Counted from the first letter of the stretch, positions 10,001 through 21,060 are shown. The stretch is DNA of 64,000 bases from Saccopteryx bilineata (GCF_036850765.1 NC_089493.1:166033640-166097639), one strand, 5' to 3'. A program made the numbers and translations. Notes: generated by a model not told the origin, from the sequence alone.

Positions 10001-13000
10001 TAAGCATAGAAGGAGTAACCACAGCTAATCTGTAGAAACCTGGAAAAAATATTTTTCTTTTCCTTGTTCTCCTTCCCACCCTCCTCCCCACTTCCTCCTT
10101 CTTTTTCTCTTTTCTTTATCTCTTCCAATTTTTTTTTTGTATTTTTCTGAAGTTGGAAACAGGGAAGCAGTCAGACAGACTCCCGCATGTGCCCGACTGG
10201 GATTCACCCGGCACGCCCACCAGGGGGCGATGCTCTGCCCATCTGGGGTGTCGCTCTGTTGCAACCAGAGCCATTCTAGTGCCTGAGGCAGAGGCCACAG
10301 AGCCATCCTCAGCGCCCGGGCCGACTTTGCTCCAATGGAGCCTTGGCTGCGGGAGGGAAAGAGAGAGACAGAGAGGAAGGAGAGGGGGAGGGGTGGAGAA
10401 GCAGATAGGCGCTTCTCCTGTGTGCCCTGGCCGGAAATCGAACCCAGGACTCCTGCACGCCAGGCCGACACTCTACCACTGAGCCAACTGGCCAGGGCCA
10501 TCTCTTCTAATTTTATTAAGTTTTTGTTTGTTTTGTTTTGATCCCAGGAGTTTTAGAAATTCTATGTCAGGTCACTGGCTAACCACTAAAATCATAGAAT
10601 TCAGTGACCACAAAGTTGTTTGGGAAAATAACTAAGCAAACAGATGACTCCATCCCACAACAGATAACAATACAAATTCTGGAGAGGGGGATGAATCTGT
10701 TTTTCATATTCAAAATGTTAGCACTGAGGGAAAAGGATGGAGACACAAAAGACCAACACTATGAACAATTGTCTTTACAATCAATACTCAGACTGGCTAG
10801 TTTCCAACAACAAAGAAAAGGTATGAGGCATACAAAGAACCAAAAAAGTATGACTCATTCATTGAGAAAAAATAGAATAAACAGGAACTGTCCTGAGGAA
10901 GCACAGACATTGAATTCATTAGACAAAAACTTTAATTCAACTATCTTAAATATGCTCAGGAAACTAAAGAAAATGATGTCTCAGTGAATAGGTAGTATCA
11001 ATAAAAGGACAGAAATTATTTTTTAAAGTAAAAATTTTTAAAAAGCAAAAAGTAGAAATTCTAGAGCTGAAAAGTAAGATAACTGAAATTAAAAATCCAG
11101 CAGAGGAAATATTTGAGCAAGCACAAGAAAGAATCACATCCAACTTAAAGATAGGTCACACAAAATTATCCAGGCTGAGAAACAGAAAAAAAAAAAGAAT
11201 AAAGGAAACTGAGTTTAGGAGACCTGTGGGCTGCCATCAGTATACAAACATGGATAATGGGAGTCCAGAGGGGGAAGAGAGAGCGGGACAGAAAGAATAT
11301 TGAAGAAATACTGCTCAAAAAATCCCCGAATTTTATGAAAGGCATGATGAATCTATACACTCAAAAAGCTTAAAAAGTTCCTAGGAGGATAAACTCCAAG
11401 GGATCCACACCAAGACACTTAATAATAAAACTGTCAAAATCAAAGTCAAGAGAATTCTTTTCTTTTTTCTTCAGAAAAAGAGTCTTAAAAACAGCAAGAG
11501 AGAAGTAACTTATATACAAGGGATCCTCAATAAGATTAAAAACAAGTTTCTCATCAAAAACGATGGATCGCTGGCTGGATAGCTCTGTTGGTTAGAGCAT
11601 GGTCAGGAAGCGCAGAGGCTGCCGGTTTCATCGCCGGTCAGGGCACAGACAGGAGCAGCTCAATGTTCCTCTCTCTCTCTTTCCCTTCCTTTCTTACTAA
11701 AATCAATAAATCAATTAAAAACAAACAAACAAACAAAAAAACTATGGAGCCAGCAGTAAGATGACATTTTTTGTTTGTTTGTTTTTAAGCTTTTTTTTTT
11801 TTTTTTTTTTTTACAGAGAGAGAGTCAGAGAGAGGGATAGACGACAGACAGGAACGGAGAGAGAAGCATCAATCATTAGTTTTTCGTTTCACGTTGCGAC
11901 TCCTTAGTTGTTCATTGATTGCTTTCTCATATGTGCCTTGACCGCAGGCCTTCAGCAAACCGAGTAACCCCTTGCTCGAGCCAGCGACCTTGGGTCCAAG
12001 CTGGTGGGTTTTTTGCTCAAACCAGATGAGCCCGCACTCAAGCTGGCAACCTCGGGATCAGCACTTTAAATATGTCATCTTACGCCTGATCTGGTTTGAG
12101 CAAAAGCTCACCAGCTTGGACCCAAGGTCGCTGGCTCGAGCAAGGGGTTACTCGGTTTGCTGAAGGCCTGCGGTCAAGGCACATATGAGAAAGCAATCAA
12201 TGAACAACTAAGGAGTCGCAACGTGAAACGAAAAACTAATGATTGGCCCTGGTTGGCTCAGTGGTAGAGCGTCGGCCTGGCATGCAGGAGTCCTGGGTTC
12301 GATTCCCAGCCAGAGCACACAGGAGAAGCGCCCATCTGCTTCTCCACCCTCCCCCTCTCCTTTCTCTCTGTCTCCCTCTTCCCCTCCCGCAGCCGAGGCT
12401 CTGTGGCCTCTGCCTCAGGTGCTGGAATGGCTCTAGATGCAACAAAGCGACGCCCCATTCCTTTGGCCTGAATGAAGTGAGGGAAGCAGAAGACTCAGAT
12501 GCTGCCCTGGACCTCAACAACCAAATTTCTGTCACCCCCCACCCCATCCTCAAAGCTGTCAGACTTACAGTGCTCCTGGGAGCTGCAGGATCCTCAAGGC
12601 CCCCCGCCATACACTCTGAGTTCTAGGACCCTGAGGAGGGTCAGGGCCTGGGCGAGACATAGTGACAGTAAGCAGAGAGCAGGCCCTGTGGAGGAGACGC
12701 TATGATCAGGCCAAATGCCTAAGAGGTGGGAGGTGACCAGTACCCTCCTGTCCTCACCGGCCTTCACCCGCTGTGGCCCGCAAGTACAGTTCTGAGGCAG
12801 CTCTTGAGTCAGACACCTCCACTTCACTGGCACCTTCCACCACCCTGGAGGAAGGGGAGGCTGAGTTCAGCTCTTAAGCACCCGAGTTCCCCAGAACCTC
12901 TGCCTAGAGAGCCCATGAGACTGGACTCCCAAGAGGCTATAAGAATCATGTCCAACACTCCAAGCTCAGTATACCCCCCAAAAGCCTCCCATCTTCATGA

Positions 13001-15556
13001 CCTTATTTTTTGTCTGGTCAGCTGCCTAGTGAGGCAGACAGGGTAGTTGGGCTTGGTCCCATTTTTCAGGTGGAGAAATTGAAGCTCTGCTCAATGAGAT
13101 GCTTGAATCACCCAGGATGATAACGATTGAGTTGAAGAGGTATAAGTGAATGGGTGAGAAGAGTGAGAGAAAGGGGTACATGGGATGAAGGGAAGAGGGT
13201 GAGGAGTCCAGGAGCAAACCTGAGCCCTGTAGGCATGACCCCAAGCTTCCCTCCTCTAGGGTGGCAGTGAGGAGAAACCTCCAAGGGCCTGGTCGGCAGT
13301 GTCAGCTCTGCCTTAAAACAGGCATCCTTTCACCCCGTTGGGCCCTGGATACTCACAAGCCCAGAGGGGCCACATCCAGCACCGACAGATTTTCTGCCCT
13401 TGGAGAGAGCAGGTCCCGGGTCCTCCCACTGTGGCTGAGCTGCAATGACAGAAACACAAAACCCGTTACAAACCAAGCCTTTCCTCAGCCTGTAGTTCAC
13501 ATGATCCTCATGCTGGAGCCCTCTGGGCCAAGCAAGGCACTTCAGGCAGGAAAAAGGAGACCCCAGAAAGGCAAGCCTGCACTAGTGAGCAGGAGAATGG
13601 AGCTAGACCCTAGCTGTTCCGGCTGCCCCCCAGCCTCAGGCTCTTTCTGCAGTGACCATGGCGGTGGCTCCCAGGTCTCCCTCTCCTCCCAGGTCTCACC
13701 TGCACCAGGCTGAGAGTACTAAGCACGGGATCAGAGCCCCCAAGAGGCAGAGCTTCCTCAAACAGCACCTGCAGCAGCTAAAGTGAAAAGAGGGGGTTCA
13801 GTATGGATGAGAAATGAATTGAAGAAGGGACTGACAAAGAAATATCTTTCAGCATTTCCCGAGGGTGAAGGCTTTGCTGTGCTCTGTTTGGTGTTGGGGA
13901 CATGATGTTTGGGACAGGAATAATCCCAAGCCACACAGTTCATAGCAAGCTCGACAAGTGGGCAGATGTTTTCTTTTTCTTTTTTCTTTTTTTTTTTTTT
14001 TACAGAGACAGAGAGAGAGTCAGAGAGAGGGATAGACAGGGACAGACGGACAGGAACAAAAAGATGAGAAGCATCAATCATTAGTTTTTCATTGCGCATT
14101 GCGACACCTTAGTTGTTCATTGGTTGCTTTCTCATATGTGCCTTGACCGCTGGCCTTCAGCAGACCGAGTAACCCCTTGCTCGAGCCAGCAACCTTGGGA
14201 CCTTGGGTCCAAGCTGGTGAGCTTTTTGCTCAAACCAGATGAGCCCACACTCAAGCTGGTGACCTCGGAGTCTCAAACCTGGGTCCTCAGCATCCCAGTC
14301 TGACGCTCTATCCACTGAGCGACCACCTGGTCAGGCTGCGGGCAGATGTTTTCAATGGGAGCTGTTGTTTGCTGGGGCAGGGGCTCACGACAAGGCTCTG
14401 AGACAGCTATTTTAATTTGGGGGCATCTGGAGGGAAGTCCAAATAAACAAAACTTTCAAGTTTATTATCATTATTAGTATTATCAAGAACTGTGGAAGTT
14501 AGAATTCCTTGGACATTTGATCTTTGCACACTACCTATCTCTGACCCTCACCTCATCAGCCCCAGCCTCCTACTTTCTCTGACTTGTCAATAGCTAAATA
14601 AGTTGACTCTGACCAAACATCATGTATGGATCACAGGGCTCTCTAGTGGCCCCGAGGAGTGATACATAGTCCAGCTACAGTGGGGAAAGGAAGATTCTCA
14701 AAGGTCCCCTAGAGGAGGCAACACCTGACCTCATGACACCTATACCTGGTGGCTTCTCTGGGACTCACCTGAGGCACTAGTCGGGGTGCCTCTGTTTCCC
14801 GACCCCGAAGCAGCAAGGCCACATTGTATCCTCGGCCCACAGAGCCCAGTTTGGGTTGGACTTGTGCCAGCAGCTCCTGCTCTGCTTCCTGTGGAAAGAC
14901 ATGGACCAACCGCCCCCTGACTCAGGTGCCCTGACCCAGCCTGGCCTGACCAAAGGGCTCTTGGAAGCACTTAGCACCCCAGGCCCCAGAGGCCTGAGGG
15001 CTCCCATCCTCCTCCCATCACTCCATCAGACCTTCCTACCTGAGCAGCATCAGAGCCCAGGACTCTGTCAAAGGCAATGCATTGTTCCTGTGGGTAGGGC
15101 TGGGGTCAGCAGTGCCAGTCCCATCGTCCCCTGCCCCACCCACACTTCATCCCATCCCCACCTGAGGCTCCAGAGTCCCTGGCTGGAGCAAGCGAATGCT
15201 GTTGGGCCCTTCCAGAAGGAGTGTGGGGTGACAGGTTTCCCCAGGGCCTAAGAAAGGTGGACTTCGTATCAACTCTCATGAGGGAAACTGAGCTCCCAGG
15301 ACTTCTGAGCCCAGCCCTCAACCTTGGCCTCAGTTTCCTACCCTGAGGTGGCCGAGCCCTCTCCATCTCCCGAGAGGCTCTTTCATGCTACACTACCTCT
15401 GATCACGAGTGTGTGGGCTTTCTTACCCGATTCTCTGCCCTGCTCCACTTCCACCACCACAGTGAGCATGGCCTGCGGGTTCTCAGTGAGGGTCGCCAAG
15501 GCTGAACCGCCCTGACCCAAGCCAGCCCCTGCGCTCACCACCTCTCCACCCTCCAT
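2971..15556 (-). CDS. Kinesin-like protein with degenerate motor, 17 exons
   Basis: Assembled by eye from GT/AG exons with matching phases: 15427-15556, 15162-15247, 15040-15087, 14769-14888, 13700-13777, 13357-13439, 12758-12844, 12569-12685, 8462-8612, 7344-7493, 7188-7271, 5756-5810, 5619-5665, 5475-5513, 4973-5155 (or 5161), 3247-3405, 2971-3168. The sum is 1815 nt, 604 residues plus TGA, with no internal stop. Residues about 30-300 follow the kinesin motor order: AFDRVLGSDAAQ (compare F.FD.VF....Q), GYNVALL, LVVEGASEVEV, ACSLLTV, then ILQLPGAL where DLAGSE is expected. The P-loop GxxxxGKT is replaced by RGRETEAPR, so nucleotide hydrolysis is unlikely. The tail has a Glu-rich run (about residues 445-455) and coiled coil rich in Gln, Glu, Leu and Arg to the C-terminus. 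Microtubule or cargo roles are not shown. Start chosen as the first ATG in frame. Introns are packed with repeats. I know no symbol for it. Confidence 0.8.
3430..3797 (+). repeat. Ancient DNA-transposon-like repeat (Tigger-like)
   Basis: Begins CACATTTGCAGATTCAACCA and ends CCTGGATACCAAGGGACGAC, a pattern common in old mammalian DNA-transposon repeats. It lies in the intron before the penultimate kinesin-like exon. The family name is from memory. Confidence 0.5.
3852..4236 (+). mobile_element. SINE family A with (CT)n run
   Basis: Starts GCCCTGGCTGGTTAGCTCAG, has GGTTCGATTCC B box and the family-A body (CATGGCTTGACTGGAGCGAG, TGCCCCCTAGTGGGC) ending in an A/T-rich tail. A (CT)n run lies at about 3969-3998. 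Open frames here are fortuitous. Confidence 0.8.
4255..4385 (+). repeat. MIR fragment
   Basis: Contains ATTTTACAGATTTGGAAACT and the core AGTGAGTTAACGTGCCCAAA, typical of MIR. Confidence 0.65.
4390..4940 (+). repeat. L2-like fragment
   Basis: Diverged sequence with L2-like phrases, ending GGCCCAGCACAGTGCCTGGC. It fills the intron between kinesin-like exons up to the Glu-rich exon. Confidence 0.45.
5369..5462 (+). mobile_element. SPIN (Space Invaders) hAT element, 5' end
   Basis: Begins CAGTGGTTCTCAACCTGTGG and continues GTCGCGACCCC and GGTCGCCTAAAGCCATCGG, the hallmark left end of SPIN nonautonomous hAT elements. The right half is missing; the copy stops about a dozen bases short of the splice donor of the 39-nt kinesin-like exon at 5475-5513. 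Confidence 0.85.
5978..6306 (+). mobile_element. SINE family B variant
   Basis: CCTGACTGGTGGTGGCGCAG head, GGTTCGAAACC B box, CCAGCTTGAGC repeats, CAATCAGTGAACAGCTAAAG and an (AAAT/AAAC)n tail. Diverged from the other B copies in its middle. Confidence 0.75.
6560..7080 (+). repeat. L2 3' end
   Basis: Ends with ACTCCATGAGGGCAGGGATT, TGCCCAGCACATAGTGAGTG and CAGTAAATGTTTGGGAATCA, typical of the L2 terminus. It occupies the intron 5' to the 84-nt kinesin-like exon; 6307-6559 shows no clear repeat. Confidence 0.65.
7740..8265 (+). repeat. MIR fragments
   Basis: Two MIR-like stretches (about 7740-7915 with GATGAAGCAACTAAGGTTCA; 8150-8265 with TTCCTCATCTGTAAATTAGC), within one kinesin-like intron. 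The rest of this intron to 8461 shows no gene. Confidence 0.6.
8959..9357 (+). mobile_element. SINE family A, full length, with TSD
   Basis: Complete A copy from AGCCCTGGCTGGTTGGCTCA to a poly(A) tail. Flanked by near-identical AAAATGGCCAGGAT / AAAATGGCCAGAAT, so L1-mediated insertion is clear. Preceding 8613-8958 holds no recognisable element. Confidence 0.88.
9680..11570 (+). mobile_element. Old L1 fragment (5' part), split by a SINE
   Basis: Plus-strand sequence with L1 5'-region phrases (GAGGCTAAGGCAGAGCTATA; later TGGATAATGGGAGTCCAGAG and GGATCCACACCAAGACACTT, found in L1 ORF1 regions). The 127-codon frame at 10604-10987 is a remnant without recognisable intact domains. It lies in the largest kinesin-like intron. 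Confidence 0.6.
10128..10500 (-). mobile_element. SINE family A, full length
   Basis: Reverse-strand A copy with poly(T) on the left and GAGCCAACTGGCCAGGGCC on the right. Flanks ATCTCTTCCAATTTT / ATCTCTTCTAATTTT form the target duplication. Confidence 0.88.
11571..11745 (+). mobile_element. VES-type SINE
   Basis: GCTGGATAGCTCTGTTGGTT head, GGTCAGGGCACAGACAGGAG, then CT-rich stretch and AATCAATAAATCAATTAAAA tail with (AAAC)n. Confidence 0.75.
11780..12244. repeat. Family-B SINE palindrome
   Basis: A minus-strand B SINE (11780-12027 and some of the spacer) is followed by an inverted copy of the same stretch. Arms 11871-12027 and 12089-12244 are near-perfect reverse complements around a 61-base spacer. 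Both arms carry the same private variants (GGAGTCGCAACGTGAAACG and GGTTTGCTGAAGGCC), so the right arm is a copy of the left rather than a second insertion. Confidence 0.82.
12244..12452 (+). mobile_element. SINE family A, 3'-truncated
   Basis: Head GGCCCTGGTTGGCTCAGTGG through AGCCGAGGCTCTGTGGCCTC to GAATGGCTCTAGATGCAACA, then it stops abruptly. It abuts the palindrome directly. Confidence 0.75.
13974..14339 (-). mobile_element. SINE family B with TSD
   Basis: Full-length B copy reversed, poly(T) at left and CGACCACCTGGTCAGGCTG at right, flanked by GGGCAGATGTTTTC on both sides. It interrupts the kinesin-like intron between exons 4 and 5; the rest of that intron to 14768 is not recognisably repetitive. 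Confidence 0.88.
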
Positions 15557-15639
15557 GGCTTCATGCCTCTCAGATTCCCCTCAATAATTCATCTCCCTGA
15601 TATCAGGATCTCTGGGCGGGGCCTCCAACTAATAACTTC

Positions 15640-15978
15640 TCAAAGGATGTGATAGTTCCCTCTTTTCTCAGTCAGGACATTGCATAGGATTCTTCTTTTT
15701 TCCCTCTTACAAAAAATATTCAATGTATATAACTGTTCAGAGAATAATGAAATGAAACTCCCAGTCCTCAGCTTCAGCAATTATCACCTTTGGCCACTTT
15801 CAGTCCTTTAATTTCCCTCCCTGACCCCAAAGGATTCTTTTGAAGCAAATCCCAGATATCTTATCCACAGGCATTCCAATATGTATTTATAAAAGTTAAC
15901 CACTCCTTTAAAAATATAATAGCTTTATTGAGATATAATTTATATATCATACAACTTACCCATTTAAAGTATGTTTCA
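15640..15978 (-). repeat. Old L1 3'-end fragment
   Basis: TTATTGAGATATAATTTATA and CATACAACTTACCCATTTAA are typical of old L1 3' ends in reverse orientation. It lies just upstream of the kinesin-like start codon and continues after the SINE at 15979. Confidence 0.55.
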
Positions 15979-16365
15979 GGCCCTGACCGGTTGGCTCAGC
16001 GGTAGAGCGTCGGCCTGGCGTGCGGGGGACCCGGTTCGATTCCGGCCAGGGCACATAGGAGAAGCGCCCATTTGCTTCTCCAGCCCACCCCCTCCTTCCT
16101 CTCTGTCTCTCTCTTCCCCTCCCGCAGCCAAGGCTCCATTGGAGCAAAGATGGCCCGGGCGCTGGGGATGGCTCCTTGGCCTCTGCCCCAGGCGCTAGAG
16201 TGGCTCTGGTCGCGGCAGAGCGACGCCCTAGAGGGGCAGAGCATCGCCCCCTGGTGGGCAGAGCGTCGCCCCTGGTGGGCGTGCCGGGTGGACCCCGGTC
16301 GGGCGCATGTGGGAGTCTGTCTGACTGTTTCTCCCCATTTCCAGCTTCAGGAAAAAAAAATAATA
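15979..16365 (+). mobile_element. SINE family A with TSD
   Basis: Nearly intact A copy with an A-rich tail, flanked by GTATGTTTCA. Inserted in an old L1 remnant. Confidence 0.88.
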
Positions 16366-16384
16366 ATAAGGTATGTTTCAATGG

Positions 16385-16483
16385 CTTTTTGAAATTTTTA
16401 TTTATTGATTGATTTCTTAGAGAGAGGAAGGGAGAGAGAAAAAGAAACATCGATTTGTTTTTCCACTCATTTATTGGTTGATT
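16385..16483 (-). mobile_element. VES SINE, 3' part, split by L1
   Basis: GAAACATCGATTTGTTTTTC and CACTCATTTATTGGTTGATTC are the tail half of a reversed VES. The tRNA-like half resumes at about 24823-24907 (TTCTTGTATGTGCCCTGACC through CAACCTGGCCAGGGCTT), so the L1 and two further SINEs entered this copy. Confidence 0.7.
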
Positions 16484-16756
16484 CCTTTTTTTTTTATAAA
16501 TTTTTATTAATGTTAATGGGATGACATTAAGAATTCAGGGTACATATATTCAAAGAAAACATGTCTAGGTTATCTTGTCATTAAATTATGTTGCATACCC
16601 CTCACCCAGAGTCAGATTGTCCTCCGTCACCCTCTATCTAGTTTTCTCTGTGCCCCTCCCCCTCCCCCTAACTCTCTTCCTCCCTCCCTCCTGTGTCCTC
16701 CCTCCCCCCACCCCTGGTAACCACCACACTCTTGTCCATGTCTCTTAGTCTCGTTT

Positions 16757-19700
16757 TTATGTTCCACCAATGTATGGAATCATGTAGTTCTTGTTTTTTT
16801 CTGATTTACTTATTTCACTCCATATAATGTTATCAAGATCCCACCATTTTGCTGTAAATGATCTGATGTCATCATTTCTTATGGCTGAGTAGTATTCCAT
16901 AGTGTATATGTGCCACATCTTCTTTATCCAGTCTTCTATTGAAGGGCTTTTTGGTTGTTTCCATGTCTTGGCCACTGTGAACAGTGCTGCAATGAACATG
17001 GGGCTACATGTGTCTTTACGTATCAATGATTCTGAGGTTTTGGGGTATATACCCAGTAGAGGGATTGCTGGGTCATAAGGTAGTTCTATTTTGCAGTTTT
17101 TTGAGGAACCACCATACTTTCCTCCATAATGGTTGTACTACTTTACATTCCCACCAACAGTGTATGAGGGTTCCTTTTTCTCCACAGCCTCTCCAACATT
17201 TGCTATTACCCGTTTTGTTGATAATAGCTAATCTAACAGGGGTGAGGTGGTATCTCATTGTAGTTTTGATTTGCATTTCTCTAATAACTAATGAAGCTGA
17301 GCATCTTTTCATATATCTGTTGGCCATTTGTATTTCTTCCTGGGAGAAGTGTCTGTTCATGTCCTCTTCCCATTTTTTTATTGGATTGTTTGTTTGTTTG
17401 TTGTTGAGTTTTATGAGTTCTTTGTAAATTTTGGATATTAGGCCCTTATCTGAGCTGTTGTTTGAAAATATCATTTCCCATTTAGTTGGCTGTCTGTTTA
17501 TTTTGATATCAGTTTCTCTTGCTGAGCAAAAACTTTTTATTCTGATGTAGTCCCATTCATTTATCTTTGCCTTCACTTTTCTTGCCATTGGAGTCAAGTT
17601 CATAAAATGTTCTTTAAAACCCAGGTCCATGATTTTAGTACCTATGTCTTCTTCTATGTACTTTATTGTTTCAGATCTTATATTTAGGTCTTTGATCCAT
17701 TTTGAATTAATTTTAGTACACGGGGACAGGCTGTAGTCGAGTTTCATTCTTTTGCATGTGGCTTTCCAGTTTTCCCAACACCATTTGTTGAAGAGGCTTT
17801 CTTTTCTCCATTTTGTGTTGTTGGCCCCTTTATCAAAGATTATTTGACCATATATATGTGGTTTTATTTCTGGGCTTTCTATTCTGTTCCATTGGTCTGA
17901 GTGTCTATTTTTCTGCCAATATCATGCAGTTTTGATTATTGTGGCCCTATAATATAGTTTAAAGTCAGGTATTGTAATGTCCCCAGCTTCATTCTTTTTC
18001 CTTAGGATTGCTTTGGCTATCCAGGGTTTTTTATAGTTCCATATAAATCTTATGATTTTTTGTTCCATTTCTTTAAAAAATGTCATAGGAATTTTGATGG
18101 GAATTGCATTAAATTTATATATTACTTTGGGTAATATGGCCATTTTAATTATATTTATTCTTCCTATCCAAGAACAAGGAATATTTTTCCATCTCATTGT
18201 GTCTTTTTCTATTTCTCTTAGCAATGCCTTGTAGTTTTCTTTATATAGGTCCTTTACATTCTTTGTTATGTTTATTCCTAGGTATTTTATTTTTTTTGTT
18301 GCAATCGTGAAGGGGATTATTTTTTTGAGTTCGTTTTCTAATATTTCATTGTTGGCATATAGAAAGGCTATGGACTTTTGTATGTTAATTTTGTATCCTG
18401 CGACCTTACTGTATTGGTTTATTGTTTCTAGTAATCTTTTTGTGGAGTCCTTTGGGTTTTCGATGTATAGGATCATATCATCAGCAAAAAGTGATACCTT
18501 TACTTCTTCTTTTCCGAAATGGATGCCTTTTATTTTTTTGTCTTGTCTGATTGCTCTGGCCAGAACTTCTAGCACCACGTTAAATAAGAGTGGAGAGAGT
18601 GGACAAACCTGTCGTGTTCCTGATTTAAGGTGGAAAGTCCTCAGTTTTATGCCATTTAATATGATGTTGGCTGATGGTTTATCATATATGGCCTTTATCA
18701 TGTTGAGATATTTTCCTTCTATACCCATTTTGTTGAGAGTCTTAAACATAAAATTGTGTTGTATTTTATCGAAAGCCTTTTCTGCGTCTATTGATAAGAT
18801 CATGTGGTTTTTGTTCTTTGTTTTGTTGATATGGTCTATTACGTTAACGGTTTTACGTATGTTGAACCATCCTTGAGATTCTGGGATGAATCCCACTTGA
18901 TCATGATGTATTATTTTTTTAAAATGTTGTTGTATTTGATTTGCCAGTATTTTGTTTAGTATTTTAGCATCTGTATTCATTAGAGATATTGGTCTGTAGT
19001 TTTCTTTCTTTGTGCCATCCTTGCCAGGTTTTGGTATGAGGGTTATGTTGGCCTCATAAAATGTGTTTGGAAGTATTGCTTCTTCTTCAATTTTTTGGAA
19101 GACCTTGAGTAGAATAGGAACCAAGTCTTCTTTGAATGTTTGATAGAATTCACTAGTATAACCGTCTGGGCCTGGACTTTTATTTTTGGAGAGGTTTTTA
19201 ATAGTTTTTTCTATTTCCTCCCTGCTGATTGGTCTGTTTAGGCTTTCTGCTTCTTCATGACTCAGTTTAGGAAGGTTGTATTGTTCTAGGAATTTATCCA
19301 TTTCTTCTAGATTGTTGTATTTCGTGGCATATAGTTTTTCTTTTTTTTTTTTAATTTTTTTATTTAAAATTTTTATTTTATTTATTCATTTTTTTAGAGA
19401 TGAGAGAGAGAGGGAGAGAGAGAGACAGACAGAGAGAGAAGGGGGGAGGAGCTGGAAGCATCAGCTCCCATATGTGCCTTGACCAGGCAAGCCCAGGGTT
19501 TTGAACTGGCGACCTCAGCATTTCCAGGTCGACGCTTTATCCACTGCGCCACCACAGGTCAGGCCGTGGCATATAGTTTTTCATAGTATTCTACAATAAT
19601 TCTTTGTATATCTATGATGTCTGTGGTGATCTCTCCTCTTTCATTTTGGATTTTATTTATTTGAGTTCTTTGTCTTTTTTCCTTGGTGAGTCTTGCCAAG

Positions 19701-20827
19701 GGTTTGTCGATTTTGTTGATCTTTTCAAAGAACCAGCTCCTTGTTTTATTGATTTTTTCTATAGTTTTTCTGTTCTCTATTTCGTTTATTTCTGCTCTGA
19801 TTTTTATTATCTCCTTTCTTCGGCTGGTTTTGGGTTGTCTTTGTTCTTCTTTTTCTAGCTCCTTAAGGTGTGAAGTTAAGTGGTTTACTTCGGCTCTCTC
19901 TTGTTTGTTCATATAGGCCTGAAGTGATATGAACTTTCCTCTTATTACTGCTTTTGCTGCATCCCAGAGATTCTGATATGTCGTATTTTCATTTTCATTT
20001 GTCTATATATATCTTTTGATCTCTGTGCTTATTTCTTCTTTGACCCATTCATTTTTTAGAAGTATGTTGTTTAGTTTCCACAATTTTGTGGGGTTTTCCC
20101 CCTCTTTTTTACAGTTGAATTCTAGTTTCAAGGCTTTATGATCAGAGAATATGCTTGGTACAGTTTCAATTTTTCTAAATTTGCTGATATTGTCTTTGTG
20201 GCCCAACATATGGTCAATTCTTGAGAATGTTCCATGTACACTAGAGAAAAATGTATACTCGGTCGCTTTGGGATGAAGTGTCCTGTAGATGTCTATCATA
20301 TCCAGGTATTCTAGTATTTCGTTTAAGGCCACTATATCTTTATTGATTCTCTGTTTGGATGACCGATCTAGAGCCGTCAGCGGTGTATTGAGGTCTCCAA
20401 GTATGATTGTATTTTTGTCAGTTTTTGTTTTAAGGTCAATAAGTAGCTGTCTTATATATTTTGGTGCTCCTTGGTTTGGTGCATATATATTAAGGATTGT
20501 TATGTCTTCTTGATTCAGTGTCCCCTTAATCATTATGAAATGACCATTTTTGTCTCTGAGTACTTTTTCTGTCTTGTAGTCAGCATTATCAGATATGAGT
20601 ATTACTACACCTGCTTTTTTTTGGGTGTTGTTTGCTTGGAGTATTGTTTTCCAGCCTTTCACTTTGAATTTGTTTTTATCCTTGTTGCTTAGATGAGTTT
20701 CTTGTAGGCAGCATACAGTTGGATTTTCTTTTTTAATCCATTCTGCTACTCTATGTCTTTTTATTGGTAAGTTTAATCCATTTACATTTACTGTAATTAT
20801 TGACACTTGTGGGTTCCCTATTGCCAT
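16757..20827 (-). pseudogene. L1 ORF2 (endonuclease-reverse transcriptase), broken
   Basis: Endonuclease part 20003-20827 keeps the expected catalytic motifs in order: NVNGLN, QETH, IYAPNQ, GDLN, SRIDH and SDH. A stop ends this frame after about 274 codons. The reverse transcriptase part at 17922-19301 has FADDMILY, the YADD-type active site, and LSPLLFN upstream. The C-terminal Cys-containing part (16757-17747) shows further stops. With a SINE inserted at 19342-19565, at least four lesions preclude a full product of about 1270 residues. Confidence 0.92.
19342..19565 (-). mobile_element. SINE family C inside L1 ORF2
   Basis: Reversed C copy with (GA)n stretch and GCGCCACCACAGGTCAGGCC head, flanked by an exact 17-bp duplication GTGGCATATAGTTTTTC (19325-19341 and 19566-19582). 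Shows that C SINEs were active after this L1 landed. Confidence 0.92.
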
Positions 20828-21060
20828 TTTATAAATTGCTTTCTGTTAGTTTTGTATCTTGTTTGATTCTTCTCTTTTGTTTTTCTATCGTTTTTTTTGT
20901 TTGTTTGTTTGTTTGTATTCCATACTTCTTTCCTCTGTTGCTACCTTTTTTAAGTCAAGTGTTTTTGTGGTGGTTTTTTCAAGGGTGGTTACCATTAAGT
21001 AATGAAAAGGGTACCTACCATATTCATTGTAGTACCCTTTCTTATGAGTATTTCTGTGCT

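Noticed and set aside
10604..10987. 127-codon frame as a host gene
   Set aside because: Lies in plus-strand L1 5' region sequence, low complexity in Lys/Asn, no exon borders or known domain.
12569..12630. Apparent premature stop in kinesin-like exon 8 (frame ending ...YGGGP then TGA)
   Set aside because: That reading used a weaker acceptor at 12631. The stronger acceptor at 12686 (pyrimidine tract then CACAG) gives a 117-nt exon that is open and fits the phases of both neighbours, so no frameshift is needed.
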